A stretch of DNA of 59,027 bases from Alkalilacustris brevis (GCF_003350345.1 NZ_QNVJ01000077.1:1-59027); one strand, 5' to 3'; shown: positions 28,122 through 38,024, counted from the first letter of the stretch. Numbers and translations: made by a program. The notes: generated from the sequence alone by a model not told the origin.

Positions 28122-28586
28122 ATGCCCAAGCGCCCTGTTCACAGCCGTGACCGGCACGGCAGCGCGCGCCGGACCGTGCGCGCGCTTCTGCTGGTGTTGG
28201 CCGTGCTTCTGGTGCTTGCGGCGGCAACCTGGGCCAGCATCCGCCACGCACCCTTTTACTTGCCCCGGATCGGCCCGCCTGCCATCACCGAGATCGAAGA
28301 GCCAATCCCCGTTTTCGGATATGCCACGCTGACCAGCCCGCTGGTGCGTTTCGTCGTGATAGGGCGTGCGGTGCCATCCCGCGCGGCCCGCCTGGATGGA
28401 TACCGCCAGCAGGGGCGGGCGATCTTCGCCGATCCGGGCGGAACAGTGTCAGGCCGGCTTTTCGAGGTCACGGCGGCCGAACTGCATCGGATCGACCGTT
28501 ACGAACGCCTCGGAACACGCTATGATCGTTCTGCGCTGGTTTTACGTGACGGTGCCGAGGCGCAGGTCTACATTTCGTTGCGCTGA
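28122..28586 (+). CDS. Membrane-anchored gamma-glutamylcyclotransferase (AIG2-like) protein
   Basis: A 154-residue protein with an N-terminal hydrophobic helix (about 18-37, LLLVLAVLLVLAAATWASI) preceded by basic residues. The following domain of the gamma-glutamylcyclotransferase/AIG2 family has the glycine-rich start VFGYATLTSPLVRF and the typical VSGRLFEVTAAELHRIDRYE. Family members act on gamma-glutamyl peptides or form ring-closing activities in the cytosol. A membrane anchor placing the domain outside is unusual. The frame opens at 28077, but MPKRPV at 28122 precedes the helix sensibly. It follows the DUF6476-like gene by 61 bases. Confidence 0.75.
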   Translation: MPKRPVHSRDRHGSARRTVRALLLVLAVLLVLAAATWASIRHAPFYLPRIGPPAITEIEEPIPVFGYATLTSPLVRFVVIGRAVPSRAARLDGYRQQGRAIFADPGGTVSGRLFEVTAAELHRIDRYERLGTRYDRSALVLRDGAEAQVYISLR

Positions 28587-28618
28587 CTGCATCGGTGGTT
28601 TGATCGTCGGGCGGTGGA

Positions 28619-28636
28619 TTGTCACAAATCTATTGC
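28619..28636 (+). promoter_or_regulatory. Possible PhoB binding site upstream of phoU
   Basis: TTGTCAC, a 4-base AT spacer (AAAT), then CTATTGC lie about 90 bases before phoU. The first half matches the Pho box repeat CTGTCAY well, the second only about 4 of 7. PhoB is encoded next to phoU, so autoregulation is expected, but the site is weak. Confidence 0.3.
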
Positions 28637-28727
28637 AATCGGCGGTTAGAAGGTGGCGAACGGGATCGTGATCGGCCTTTTGCCGGGGCGGTCTGCCATA
28701 TTGTTCCGGCTTCAGGAAAGCTTTGCC

Positions 28728-29450
28728 ATGACCCAACCTCATACTGCTTCGGCCTTCGACAAGGACATGAAGAACCTGCAAGCCATGGTCCTTTCGATGG
28801 GCGGGCTGGTCGAGACCGCGATTGACGAGGCGGTGATCGCCCTGGATCAGCGCGACGACGAGCGCGCGGCCGCCGTGCAGCGCAACGATGGACGGATCGA
28901 CCAGCTTGAAGACGAGCTGAACGCCGCCGTCGTGCGGATGCTTGCGCTGCGCCAGCCGATGGCCAGCGACCTGCGCGCCGCCGTCACCGTGATGAAGATG
29001 GCCGGCGATCTGGAGCGCCTCGGCGACTATGCAAAGAACCTGGCCAAGCGCGTGCCGGTTCTGGCGCAAAGCGTGCCGGTTTCCGGGGCGACCGGCGCGC
29101 TGCGCCGACAGGCCAAGCTGGTGCGGCTGATGCTCAAGGATGCGCTTGAAGCCTACGCGCGCGAAGATGGCGACATGGCGCGTGACGTGATTCTGCGTGA
29201 TCTCGAAGTCGATCAGATGACCAACGCGCTGTTTCGCGAATTCCTGACCCACATGATGGAAGTCCCGCGCAACATCACGCCCTGCATGCATTTTCTGTTC
29301 ATCGCCAAGAATGTCGAACGCATGGGCGATCATGTGACGGAAATCTGCGAACAGGTGATCTTTCTCAACACGGGCACGCGCCCCGGAAGCCGGCCCAAAG
29401 CCGACAACACCTCGTCGCTGATTGGTCCCGACACCGGAGAGGGGGGCTGA
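28728..29450 (+). CDS. phoU: Phosphate-signalling regulator PhoU
   Basis: Cytosolic helical protein that relays phosphate status from the Pst transporter to the PhoR kinase and represses the Pho regulon when phosphate is ample. The 240-residue protein has the two three-helix PhoU repeats with their metal-site motifs: LERLGDYAKNLAKR in the first and NVERMGDHVTEICEQV in the second. The frame is open from 28653. The ATG at 28728 is chosen for its AGGAAAG and because it starts MTQPHTASAFDKDM. phoB follows after 3 bases. The pst genes and phoR are not adjacent. Confidence 0.93.
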   Translation: MTQPHTASAFDKDMKNLQAMVLSMGGLVETAIDEAVIALDQRDDERAAAVQRNDGRIDQLEDELNAAVVRMLALRQPMASDLRAAVTVMKMAGDLERLGDYAKNLAKRVPVLAQSVPVSGATGALRRQAKLVRLMLKDALEAYAREDGDMARDVILRDLEVDQMTNALFREFLTHMMEVPRNITPCMHFLFIAKNVERMGDHVTEICEQVIFLNTGTRPGSRPKADNTSSLIGPDTGEGG

Positions 29451-29453
29451 TCG

Positions 29454-30188
29454 ATGGCGGCCCGCCGAGGCGATTCCTCCAAACCGGCGCGCGCGACCGG
29501 TGCGGGGCTGGCGCCGCTGGTGCTGGTGGTCGATGACGAGCCCGCGCAACGCACACTTCTGGGCTATAACCTCGAGGCGGCGGGCTTTCGCGTGGTGACT
29601 GCGACCGATGGCGAAGAGGCGCTTCTGCTCGTGGCCGAACATGGCCCTGACATCATCCTGCTTGACTGGATGCTGCCGCATCTTTCCGGCGTCGAGGTCT
29701 GCCGCCAGCTCAAGGCGCGCGACGACACGCGCGACATCCCGGTGCTGATGATCTCGGCCCGCAGCGAAGAGGATGATCGTGTGCGTGGGCTGGAGATCGG
29801 TGCGGATGACTATGTCACCAAGCCCTATTCCGTCAACGAACTGGTGGCGCGGGTCCGCGCGAATCTGCGCCGCACGCGCCCCGGTGCTGTAGGCCGGGTG
29901 CTGGAAGTGGGAGACATCACCCTCGACCCGGAACGTCATCAGGTGTTTCGGGCAGGCGCGGAAATCCACCTCGGACCGACCGAATATCGTCTGCTTGCAA
30001 CCTTCATGGAGCGCCCGGGCAGGGTATTCAGCCGCGAGATGCTGCTCGACCGGGTCTGGGGGCGCGACATCTATGTCGACAGCCGCACCGTCGATGTGCA
30101 TGTGGGCCGCCTGCGCAAGGCATTGCGCGCCCATGGCGGAGACGACCCTCTGCGCACGGTGCGCGGCGCGGGATACGCGCTGGGCTGA
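29454..30188 (+). CDS. phoB: Phosphate response regulator PhoB
   Basis: OmpR/PhoB-family transcription factor activating the phosphate-starvation regulon. The 244-residue protein has a receiver domain with the acidic pocket VVDDEP (26-30), phosphoacceptor Asp71 in LLDWMLPHLSG and the Lys in VTKPYS. The C-terminal winged-helix domain has LGPTEYRLLATFMERPGRVFSREMLL-type sequence and DSRTVDVHVGRLRKAL. It has about 20 extra N-terminal residues before the receiver fold. The GAGAGGGGGG before the ATG supports this start. Co-transcribed with phoU; a strong hairpin follows. Confidence 0.93.
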   Translation: MAARRGDSSKPARATGAGLAPLVLVVDDEPAQRTLLGYNLEAAGFRVVTATDGEEALLLVAEHGPDIILLDWMLPHLSGVEVCRQLKARDDTRDIPVLMISARSEEDDRVRGLEIGADDYVTKPYSVNELVARVRANLRRTRPGAVGRVLEVGDITLDPERHQVFRAGAEIHLGPTEYRLLATFMERPGRVFSREMLLDRVWGRDIYVDSRTVDVHVGRLRKALRAHGGDDPLRTVRGAGYALG

Positions 30189-30194
30189 ACAGCA

Positions 30195-30238
30195 CGGCCC
30201 GTTGCGTCAACGGGCCGCAGCCGGAACGCGTATTCCGG
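30195..30238 (+). terminator. Double hairpin after phoB
   Basis: A perfect 10-bp stem with a 3-base loop (30195-30204 with 30208-30217) is followed by a 6-bp stem (30221-30226 with 30233-30238). No long T-run follows, but the strength and position make it a probable transcription end or mRNA 3' stabiliser for phoU-phoB. Confidence 0.6.
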
Positions 30239-30316
30239 CGCTTGTTCGTGGCTTCGTGATCTTGCCATGCTCGCCATCACGGCGCATTCTATCGGGGCCC
30301 TGAAAGGTTGAAGACC

Positions 30317-30664
30317 GTGGCTCCGATGCGGATCTGGTGCAGCATTGTTCTTGCCTGCGCGCTTGCGCTGGGTAGCGTTACCATGACGGTGGCGCGGGGC
30401 ATGGCGCCGCCCGATTATACCGCGACCCTTTGCACCGAAGCCGGGATCGTCACAATCCACCTTGATGCCGAGGGCAACCCCACCGGCCCGGGCCATATCT
30501 GCCCCGATTGCGTGATCGTCCATGGTGCGCTGCTGCCCGATCAGGCCGAGGTTGTCCATCTGGCCCGGTTGTCCTTTCTGCGCCTCACGCTGCCTGCCGA
30601 ACCCGCGCCGCGGCTGCGCGAGGTCTGGTTCTTCCATCCGCGCGCGCCACCCCTGCCTGCCTGA
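30317..30664 (+). CDS. Small exported protein with CxxC motif (DUF2946-like)
   Basis: A protein of about 115 residues with a signal peptide or N-terminal anchor (IWCSIVLACALALGSVTM), then ATLCTEAGIVTIHLDAEGNP and a CPDC motif. The order (Cys, short beta strand, D-x-x-G-N-P, CxxC) resembles DUF2946 proteins often found near copper genes; function unknown. The start is uncertain: TTG at 30308, GTG at 30317 (placed best behind GAAAGG) or ATG at 30326. It lies 41 bases upstream of a periplasmic copper chaperone gene, suggesting a shared role in copper handling. Confidence 0.6.
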   Translation: MAPMRIWCSIVLACALALGSVTMTVARGMAPPDYTATLCTEAGIVTIHLDAEGNPTGPGHICPDCVIVHGALLPDQAEVVHLARLSFLRLTLPAEPAPRLREVWFFHPRAPPLPA

Positions 30665-30705
30665 TTGCCTGCAACCCAATGCAATCCACAGACAGGATAC
30701 AGATA

Positions 30706-31182
30706 ATGAAACGCACAGTCTTTCTTGCGGCCGCGATCGCCGCGACTCTTCCCGTGGCGGGCTTCGCCGGCGGCGATATCGAGATCCACGATGCCTTTGC
30801 GCGCGCTTCCACCGCGGCCTCGGTGTCGGGGGCGGCCTTCATGGTGGTCGAGAACCACGCCGCGCAGGATGACCGCCTGGTCGCGGTCAGTTCGGACGCC
30901 GCCGAACGTGTCGAACTGCACACCCATATCGAAACCGACGGGGTGATGCGGATGGTCGAGGTCGAAGAGGGGTTCGTGATCCCCGCTGGCAGCACTCATG
31001 CGCTGGCACGCGGCGGCGATCATGTGATGTTCCTCGGGCTGACCGCGCCCTTCGTGCATGGCGAGACCGTCACGGTCACCCTGACCTTCGAGCAAGCGGG
31101 TGATCTGGTGGTCGATATTCTGATCGACCTCGAGCGCGGCGTCGATCACGGGCACGGTTCGGGCGGCATGATGGGGCACTGA
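30706..31182 (+). CDS. Periplasmic copper chaperone PCu(A)C
   Basis: A 158-residue exported protein of the PCuAC family, which binds Cu(I) and delivers it to the CuA site of cytochrome c oxidase. It has a signal peptide (residues 1-21, ending AGFAGG) and the cupredoxin-like domain with the copper ligands in family spacing: LHTH (71-74), MRM (81-83), and DHVMF (105-109) after IPAGSTHALARGG. The His/Gly/Met-rich tail HGHGSGGMMGH adds further potential ligands. The frame is open well upstream (30508), but the ATG at 30706 matches the signal peptide. Confidence 0.9.
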   Translation: MKRTVFLAAAIAATLPVAGFAGGDIEIHDAFARASTAASVSGAAFMVVENHAAQDDRLVAVSSDAAERVELHTHIETDGVMRMVEVEEGFVIPAGSTHALARGGDHVMFLGLTAPFVHGETVTVTLTFEQAGDLVVDILIDLERGVDHGHGSGGMMGH

Positions 31183-31249
31183 CCCGAACGTGCTTCGCGA
31201 GGGGGCGCGCCCGGCGTGCCTCCTTCAGCCTTGCTCGCGGCCCTGAATT

Positions 31250-32629
31250 TCAGACCCGACGGCCCCAGAGGTCGTAATCGCTGGCTTCCTCGACCTCGAC
31301 GCTCAGGATCTGCCCGGGCACCAGATCGGCGAAATCACGGTCGATGAACAGGTTTCCATCAATCTCGGGCGCGTCGGCCTTAGTGCGGCAGACGGCGCCC
31401 TCGTCATCGACGGCATCGACGATCACCTCGACCCGCTTGCCGACCTTCGCGGCCAGCCGGTCAGCCGAAATCGCCTGCGCCTTTTCCATGAAGCGCTCCC
31501 AGCGCTCCTGTTTCAGGGCCTCGGGCACATGATCCGGCAGCGCGTTCGAGCGCGCGCCGGCGACGTTCTCGTACTTGAAACACCCCACCCGGTCGAGCTG
31601 TGCCTCGTCCAGCCAGTCGAGCAGGGTCTGGAACTCGTTCTCGGTTTCACCGGGATAGCCGACAATGAAGGTCGATCGCAGGGTGATTTCGGGGCAGACG
31701 CTGCGCCAGCGCGCGATCTCATCAAGCGTGTGCGCCGCTGCGGCTGGCCGCGCCATCCGCCTGAGTGTCTCGGGGTGCGCGTGCTGAAACGGGATGTCCA
31801 GGTAGGGCAGGATCAGCCCCTCGGCCATGAGCGGGATCAGGTCGCGGACATGCGGGTACGGATAGACATAATGCAGCCGCACCCAGGCGCCCAACTCTCC
31901 CATGGCGCGCGCCAGATCGGTGATATGGCTGCGCACGGTGCCGCCGCGCCATGGGTGGCTGTCGTGCTTGCGGTCCACCCCGTAGGCCGAGGTATCCTGA
32001 CTGATCACCAGTAACTCTCCGACACCGCTGGCAACCAGCCGCTCGGCCTCGCGGAGCACGGCATGGGCGGGGCGGCTGGCCAGACGACCGCGCATATCGG
32101 GGATGATGCAGAAGCGGCACTTGTGATTGCAGCCCTCGGAAATCTTCAGGTAGCTGTAGTGGCGCGGGGTCAGCTTTACCCCCGAAGGCGGCAGCAGATC
32201 GACGAAAGGGTCGGGATCGGGGGGCACTGCCGCGTGCACGGCATCAAGCACTTGTTCGTACTGGTGTGGTCCGGTGACGGCCAACACCCTGGGATGCGCG
32301 CCGGTGATGTATTCGGGGTCGGCGCCGAGGCAGCCTGTCACGATCACCCGTCCGTTTTCTTGCAGCGCCTCGCCGATTGCGTCCAGGCTTTCGGCCTTGG
32401 CGCTGTCGAGAAACCCGCAGGTGTTGACGATCACCGCATCCGCGCCCGCGTATTGCGGGCTGACGGCATAGCCCTCGGCGCGCAGGCGCGTGAGGATACG
32501 CTCGCTATCGACCAGTGCCTTGGGGCAGCCCAGGCTGACCATGCCGATCGACGGCTGGCCCGAGCGCCGGCTATCGGGAACCTGCGCGCGCGCGCGGTCG
32601 GGGCGAAGGTCTGGCGGGTTCGCTTTCAT
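31250..32629 (-). CDS. rimO: Ribosomal protein S12 methylthiotransferase
   Basis: Radical-SAM enzyme that adds a methylthio group to Asp of ribosomal protein S12. The 459-residue protein has an N-terminal MTTase domain ([18 protein letters not shown], with the extra cluster cysteines at [16 protein letters not shown] and TGCLGA). The radical-SAM core carries the CxxxCxxC in [14 protein letters not shown], and a C-terminal TRAM domain ends in [16 protein letters not shown]. The GCPK and CKFC-like features favour RimO over MiaB. It is divergent from the AsmA gene. Confidence 0.95.
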   Translation of the reverse strand: MKANPPDLRPDRARAQVPDSRRSGQPSIGMVSLGCPKALVDSERILTRLRAEGYAVSPQYAGADAVIVNTCGFLDSAKAESLDAIGEALQENGRVIVTGCLGADPEYITGAHPRVLAVTGPHQYEQVLDAVHAAVPPDPDPFVDLLPPSGVKLTPRHYSYLKISEGCNHKCRFCIIPDMRGRLASRPAHAVLREAERLVASGVGELLVISQDTSAYGVDRKHDSHPWRGGTVRSHITDLARAMGELGAWVRLHYVYPYPHVRDLIPLMAEGLILPYLDIPFQHAHPETLRRMARPAAAAHTLDEIARWRSVCPEITLRSTFIVGYPGETENEFQTLLDWLDEAQLDRVGCFKYENVAGARSNALPDHVPEALKQERWERFMEKAQAISADRLAAKVGKRVEVIVDAVDDEGAVCRTKADAPEIDGNLFIDRDFADLVPGQILSVEVEEASDYDLWGRRV

Positions 32630-32758
32630 AGATTGCCATATAACGGACTGTTTCGCGCAGGCAAAGGGCCTGACAAGGGAGTGATCGGTGTTGTTGCGCG
32701 GCTGCTTGCCGGTGGCGGCAGGCGGCCCTATCCTGACATGTAGCAGGCAGGAGACATC

Positions 32759-35167
32759 ATGCGCTGGATTTTCAGGACACTCGGGGCCCTTGTCGTGTTT
32801 GCGGTGCTCGGGACTGGCGCGTTACTGCTGATCCCCGGCGAGCGCATCGCCAGTCTGGCCGCGCAGCAGTTCGAGGCGGCCACCGGACGCACACTCGAAT
32901 TCTCGGGCGAGGTGCAGCCGACCCTCTGGCCGGTTGTCGGGGCCGTCAGCGGGCCGGTGCGGCTGGCCAATGCCGACTGGTCCGACGAAGGCCCGATGCT
33001 GGAGGCCGAGGGGCTTGAGATCGGGCTTGATGCGCTGGCGCTGATGCGCGGCGAACTGGCTATCCGCAATATCCGGGCGGTGGCGCCGCGCATCGTGCTT
33101 GAGCGCGCGACCGACGGGCGCGAAAACTGGAATTTCGGCGATGTTGGCGGTGCCGCCGCCGATCCGGCGGGAGGCACGCCCTCAGCCGCATTTTCAGGGC
33201 GCGGGTTCACTCTTGACCGTGCCGAGATCGAAGATGGCGCTCTGGTCTTTATCGATCACGGCGCGGGCATGCGGCTTTCGCTGAGCGCTCTGAACGCCGC
33301 CATGTCGCTGCCTGATCCTGCCGGGCCGGCCAGCCTGGTGGCCAGCGGGCAGCTGGGGCGCGAGGCCTTTGCCATCGATACCCGTGTCGAAGGGCTGGCG
33401 CGCGCGCTCGACGGGGCTGTCGTGCCCTTGCGTGTCGCGCTGGAGGCGGCAGGCTCGTCGCTTTCCTTTGATGGCCGGGCTGGCAGCACGCCGCTTTCCG
33501 TGGATGGCCCGCTCGAGCTTGCGCTTGCCGATCCGGCGCGGCTTTTCGCCATGTTCGGCCTGCCCGCGCCCGATCTGCCGCCCGAGCTTGCGGGCGGGGT
33601 GCAGGCATCGGGCCGGGTCACGCTGACCGGCGAGGGGGCGCTTTACCTGCGCGGGGCCGCGCTTTCCCTTGCCGGGGTCGCGCTTGAGGCGCTCGACCTC
33701 GATCTCACGCCCCCTGCCGAAGCGTCAGGGCCGGCGCGCCTTGTGGCCTCGGGGCGGCTTGACGGGCAAGCGCTGTCGCTCGACGGGCAGAGCGGTGCGC
33801 TCGATGCGGCGTTGTCCGGGGCGCAGGGGCCGCTGGCGCTGACCGTCAGGCTGGGGGAAAACCGGCTGCGATTTGATGGCCGGGCCGGGCATGCGCCGCT
33901 GGCCGCCGAGGGCCGAATCGAGGCCAATGTTGCTGATCTGCCCCGCCTGCTGCGCAGCGTTGGACAGCCTGCCCCTGACCTACCCCCCGCGCTGCGTGCG
34001 CCGTTGGCCGCGACAGGGCAGTTGCGATACGGTGCCGATGGCACGGCCAGCCTGAGCGACGCGGCAATCTCGCTGGGGTCGAACAGGCTGAACGGGCAGC
34101 TTGTCTTCGTGCCGGGGGGCGAACGCCCGCGCCTGACAGGCAGCCTGTCAGGTGGCGCGCTCGATTTCAGTGGTTTCCTGACGCCTGCGGCACCTGGTGG
34201 CGCGGGGGCCGACGGGCAGGCGCAGGGCTGGCCAACCGATTCGATCGACGCCTCTGCGCTTGGGCTGTTTGACGCCAACCTCAATCTTGCGGCGCAATCG
34301 GTCAACCTGGGCGAAGTGCAGCTTGGCGCGACGCGGCTCAACTTTGCGCTAGACCGTGCGCGGGCGGTCACGACCTTGCACGAGATGCGCATTTATGACG
34401 GCAACCTGACCGGCGAATTTGTCGTGAACAACCGCAGCGGCCTGTCGATGGGGGGCGAACTGCGGCTGGCCGATGCGGCGCTGTTGCCGCTGCTGCGCGA
34501 TACGGCCGATTTTGAGCGGCTTTCCGGCCGCGCCTCGGGGCAGTTGAATTTCCTGGCTGTCGGCAACAGTGTCGATGCGCTGCTGCGCAGGCTGTCGGGG
34601 CAGGGGCGGATCGAGTTCGGCCAGGGCGAGATCATCGGCTTGGATCTTGCCGGGATGCTGCGCAATCTTGACCTGTCCTACATGGGCGAGGGTAACCGCA
34701 CCATCTATGACAGCGTCACTGGCAGCTTCACCATCGCGGACGGGGTGCTTTCGAACAGCGATCTGCGCATGGATGCACGGCGCGTGACGGTGGACGGGCG
34801 CGGAACGGTCGATATCGGCCGCCAGCAGCTGAATTACCGCGTGACTCCGCGCGCCTTTACCGGTGACGAAGGCAGCGGGCTGCGGGTGCCGCTCCTGATC
34901 GCAGGCGCCTGGGCCGCACCGCGGGTGCGCCTGGATCTGGAGGCGCTGGCCGAAGAGCGCCTGCGGCTGGAGCGTGAAGACCTGGAGCAACGCGCCCGCG
35001 AAGAGGCGGCCCGTGCCGAGCACCGCGCCCGCGAAGCGGCCGAACAGGCGATCCGCGACCGCATCGGGGTTGAGGTGGAGGAAGGCGAAAGCGCCGAAGA
35101 CGCCCTGCGCCGCCGGTTCGAACGCGAGATCGAGCGCAGCCTGCGCGGCCTGCTCGGCGGTAACTGA
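32759..35167 (+). CDS. AsmA family protein
   Basis: An 802-residue inner-membrane-anchored protein of the AsmA/TamB-like bridge group, thought to move lipids across the periplasm. It has an N-terminal helix (about 5-24, [20 protein letters not shown]). The AsmA start follows: [38 protein letters not shown], and [15 protein letters not shown]. Two related modules of about 135 residues begin near 235 and 370 (FDGRAG...PAPDLPP). The C-terminal AsmA_2-like part is about 520-730, and a highly charged Arg/Glu-rich tail, probably coiled coil, spans about 735-800. GGAG precedes the ATG. It is monocistronic by appearance. Confidence 0.88.
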   Translation: MRWIFRTLGALVVFAVLGTGALLLIPGERIASLAAQQFEAATGRTLEFSGEVQPTLWPVVGAVSGPVRLANADWSDEGPMLEAEGLEIGLDALALMRGELAIRNIRAVAPRIVLERATDGRENWNFGDVGGAAADPAGGTPSAAFSGRGFTLDRAEIEDGALVFIDHGAGMRLSLSALNAAMSLPDPAGPASLVASGQLGREAFAIDTRVEGLARALDGAVVPLRVALEAAGSSLSFDGRAGSTPLSVDGPLELALADPARLFAMFGLPAPDLPPELAGGVQASGRVTLTGEGALYLRGAALSLAGVALEALDLDLTPPAEASGPARLVASGRLDGQALSLDGQSGALDAALSGAQGPLALTVRLGENRLRFDGRAGHAPLAAEGRIEANVADLPRLLRSVGQPAPDLPPALRAPLAATGQLRYGADGTASLSDAAISLGSNRLNGQLVFVPGGERPRLTGSLSGGALDFSGFLTPAAPGGAGADGQAQGWPTDSIDASALGLFDANLNLAAQSVNLGEVQLGATRLNFALDRARAVTTLHEMRIYDGNLTGEFVVNNRSGLSMGGELRLADAALLPLLRDTADFERLSGRASGQLNFLAVGNSVDALLRRLSGQGRIEFGQGEIIGLDLAGMLRNLDLSYMGEGNRTIYDSVTGSFTIADGVLSNSDLRMDARRVTVDGRGTVDIGRQQLNYRVTPRAFTGDEGSGLRVPLLIAGAWAAPRVRLDLEALAEERLRLEREDLEQRAREEAARAEHRAREAAEQAIRDRIGVEVEEGESAEDALRRRFEREIERSLRGLLGGN

Positions 35168-35245
35168 CACATCCGGGACTGCCGCCCCGCAATTCACATG
35201 AGGCGTTTCCTGAAAGTGGGCAGCGCCCGAAGGCGGCTTACCCCG

Positions 35246-35926
35246 TCAGCGCCGGCGGTCGCGGCGGGTGGACATCGGCTGGAACGCCAGCGACACATGC
35301 GCCTCGCAATAGGGTTTTCCCGGTTGCGAAGGCAGCCCGCAAAACCAGAAATCATCGGTCGCGGGGTCGCCGACAGGCCATTTGCAGGTGCGCTCGGTCA
35401 GTTCCATCAGCGACAGGCGCAGCGCACGCTTTTCGGTTTCGCGCACGGTTTTCAGCGCCTCGGGGCTGACTTCGTTGGCCGATGGCTGCGGCGGCAGCGG
35501 CTGGCCCGCGGGGATGATCTGGCGGCGCGGCGGTGTTGGCGCGGCGGCCGGGCGCGGCTCGGGGCGGGCAGCGGTGTTTTCGCTGCGGCCATTGCCGCCA
35601 GGCGTGGCCTTTGCTTTGCCCGGGTCGGCTTCGGTGGGCTTGCCGCCGTTTTCGCTTGTGCCGGGGTTTGCCCCGGCCGCCGGACGGGACCGTGCACCCT
35701 GCGGCGCTGCGACAGCGGCTGGTTGACTGTCTTCGACCGTTTCTTCGGTGGATTTTGCCACTGGCCCCGCTGCTGAGGCAGCCCGGTTTGAAAGGCCCAG
35801 CCGGTGCACCTTGCCTATAACCGCATTGCGTGTGACCCCGCCCAGTTCCTTGGCGATCTGCGAGGCAGACTGCCCCTCGGCCCACATGCGCTTGAGCGTT
35901 TCGACCCGCTCGTCCGTCCAGGACAT
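35246..35926 (-). CDS. gcrA: Cell-cycle regulator GcrA
   Basis: Alphaproteobacterial sigma-70-associated regulator that, with CcrM methylation, controls cell-cycle genes. The 226-residue protein starts MSWTDERVETLKRMWAEGQS, followed by the DNA-binding helix-turn-helix SASQIAKELGGVTRNAVIGKVHR (as two adjoining segments, 20-42). It ends in the conserved sigma-interacting part LTERTCKWPVGDP and FWFCGLP. Between them is a Pro/Ala/Gly-rich low-complexity linker of about 100 residues, longer than in Caulobacter. The frame runs open to 36328, but 35926 has GGAGG 8 bases upstream and the family N-terminus. Divergent from the ABC-2 permease. Confidence 0.94.
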   Translation of the reverse strand: MSWTDERVETLKRMWAEGQSASQIAKELGGVTRNAVIGKVHRLGLSNRAASAAGPVAKSTEETVEDSQPAAVAAPQGARSRPAAGANPGTSENGGKPTEADPGKAKATPGGNGRSENTAARPEPRPAAAPTPPRRQIIPAGQPLPPQPSANEVSPEALKTVRETEKRALRLSLMELTERTCKWPVGDPATDDFWFCGLPSQPGKPYCEAHVSLAFQPMSTRRDRRR

Positions 35927-36071
35927 GATCCGTGCCTCCGGATTGAAAATTGGCCCCCGCGCCGCTATTGGGGCGAGGTCATCGAGGATGATTTCCCGTG
36001 CGCCCCTATTGTAAGGGCGACGCAGTGAGATACAAGCCGAACAGGCCGAATGCAAGCAGCGAGGACGCGCG

Positions 36072-36902
36072 ATGGATACCCGCCCGACCGAAATGGCGGC
36101 CAGTATAGCAAGGTCGATGGGGGTGCGGCGTTTTGGCCGGGTCAACTGGATCGGCCTGTGGTCGCTCTGCGAGCGCGAAGTGCGCCGCTTTCTGGCTGTC
36201 TGGACGCAGACACTCGCCGCGCCGCTGATTACCGCCGCGCTGTTCCTGGCAGTCTTCAGCCTGGCGTTGGGACCGACGCGGGGCGAGGTGATGGGCGTGC
36301 CCTTCGTGCAGTTCCTTGCCCCCGGCATCCTGATGATGACGGTGATTCAGAACGCCTTTGCCAACACCTCGTCATCGATCATGGTCTCGAAGGTGCAGGG
36401 CAATATCATCGACACGCTGATGCCGCCGCTTTCTCCGATCGAGCTGGTGCTGGGCTATCTGGTGGGCGGGGTGGCGCGCGGGCTGCTTGTGGCGGTGGCC
36501 GTGGCTCTGCCTATGGCGCTGCTTCTGGGGGTGGGGCTGGCCAATCCCGGATGGGCGCTGGTCTTCGTGCTGCTCGGATCGGCCTTCCTGGGCGCGCTTG
36601 GCGTGCTGGCGGGGATCGTCGCGCACAAGTTTGACCATATGGCTGCGATCACCAATTTCATCATCACGCCGCTGTCGTTTCTTTCGGGCACCTTCTACTC
36701 GGTTGAGTCGGTGCCGCCGCTGATGCAGACAATCCTGCACTGGAACCCGGTGTTCTACCTGATCGACGGGGTGCGCTACGGCATGATCGGGCAATCGGAT
36801 TCATCGCCGTGGCTGGGGCTGGTGGTTGTCAGTCTTGCCACATTGGCGGCGACGGCGCTGTGCTGGCACTGGTTCCGCACGGGCTACCGGCTGAAATCCT
36901 GA
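36072..36902 (+). CDS. ABC-2 type permease (YadH/NodJ-like)
   Basis: A 276-residue inner-membrane protein with about six helices and the ABC-2 signature in its C-terminal half ([20 protein letters not shown], then [16 protein letters not shown]). Such permeases pair with a separate ATPase to export drugs, glycolipids or lipo-oligosaccharides. No ATPase gene adjoins it: gcrA is on one side and meaB on the other, so the partner must be distant. Alternative start codons within the first 20 residues cannot be excluded. Confidence 0.83.
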   Translation: MDTRPTEMAASIARSMGVRRFGRVNWIGLWSLCEREVRRFLAVWTQTLAAPLITAALFLAVFSLALGPTRGEVMGVPFVQFLAPGILMMTVIQNAFANTSSSIMVSKVQGNIIDTLMPPLSPIELVLGYLVGGVARGLLVAVAVALPMALLLGVGLANPGWALVFVLLGSAFLGALGVLAGIVAHKFDHMAAITNFIITPLSFLSGTFYSVESVPPLMQTILHWNPVFYLIDGVRYGMIGQSDSSPWLGLVVVSLATLAATALCWHWFRTGYRLKS

Positions 36903-37005
36903 CGTGCCGCAGGGTGAGGGGCCACGGGGCGGAGGGCCGCTTGCCCCGCCGGATGCAAACGGGCATGACAGAAGGGCAGGGCCGGGCAAGGCAGGACGGG
37001 ATGGC

Positions 37006-38019
37006 ATGGACATAGCCGAGTGGAGCCGCAAGATCAGCGCCGGAGACCGGCGCGCGCTGGCGCGGGCGATCACGCTTGTCGAAAGCGGGCGCGCCGATCA
37101 CCGTGCGCAGGCCGCCGCCCTGCTCGAGGCCTTGGCGCAGGACGGGCGCGAGGCCCTGCGGCTGGGGCTGTCCGGCACACCCGGCGTGGGGAAATCCACC
37201 TTCATTGAAGCTTTCGGCCTGATGCTTGTGGAACAGGGGCTGCGGGTGGCGGTGCTGGCGGTCGATCCGTCCTCGGCGCGTTCGGGTGGCTCGATCCTGG
37301 GCGACAAGACCCGGATGGAACGGCTTTCGCGCGATCCGCGCGCCTTTATCCGCCCGTCACCCAGCCAGACGCATCTGGGCGGTGTCGCGCGCCGCACGCG
37401 CGAGGCCGTGGCCCTGTGCGAGGCGGCCGGCTTCGACGTGGTGCTGATCGAGACCGTGGGTGTCGGCCAGTCGGAAACCGTGGTGGCCGAGTTGTCGGAT
37501 GTCTTCGTTCTGCTGATCGCGCCGGCGGGCGGGGATGAGCTTCAGGGTGTCAAGCGCGGCATCATGGAAGCGGCTGATCTGATTCTGGTGAACAAGGCCG
37601 ATGGCGAGTTGAAAGACGCCGCCCGCCGCACCTGCGCCGATTATGCCGGGGCGCTGCAGCTCTTGCGCAAGCGCAGGCATGACCCGGAGGGCTTCCCCAA
37701 GGCGCTTTGTGTCTCGGCACTCGATGCCAGCGGGCTGAACGAGGCCTGGGCCGAGATCACCGCGCTTGCCAGCTGGCGCAGGGAGCAGGGGCACTGGAAA
37801 GCCCGCCGCGCGGCGCAGGCCCGCCACTGGTTCGAGGAGGAGGTGCGCGAGGCGCTGCTCGCGCGTCTGCGCGCCAGCGGGACGGCCCGCGCGCGCATGG
37901 ACCGGCTGGGCGAGGCGGTTGCCGAAGGGCGCATGAGCCCGGCCGCCGCGGCCGCCGACGTGCTGGCCGCCTTTTCCGCGCCGCCCGTGGCGGACACTTC
38001 ACCGCGCAAAGGGGGATGA
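37006..38019 (+). CDS. meaB: Methylmalonyl-CoA mutase-associated GTPase MeaB
   Basis: G3E-family P-loop GTPase that guards cobalamin loading and protects B12-dependent acyl-CoA mutases. The 337-residue protein has Walker [18 protein letters not shown] (about 56-72), the switch segment [20 protein letters not shown], Walker [14 protein letters not shown], the base-specifying NKAD in [12 protein letters not shown], and a helical C-terminal dimerisation arm. The frame is open from 36904; the ATG at 37006 gives the family N-terminus. No mutase gene is adjacent. Confidence 0.93.
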   Translation: MDIAEWSRKISAGDRRALARAITLVESGRADHRAQAAALLEALAQDGREALRLGLSGTPGVGKSTFIEAFGLMLVEQGLRVAVLAVDPSSARSGGSILGDKTRMERLSRDPRAFIRPSPSQTHLGGVARRTREAVALCEAAGFDVVLIETVGVGQSETVVAELSDVFVLLIAPAGGDELQGVKRGIMEAADLILVNKADGELKDAARRTCADYAGALQLLRKRRHDPEGFPKALCVSALDASGLNEAWAEITALASWRREQGHWKARRAAQARHWFEEEVREALLARLRASGTARARMDRLGEAVAEGRMSPAAAAADVLAAFSAPPVADTSPRKGG

Positions 38020-38024
38020 ATCGC

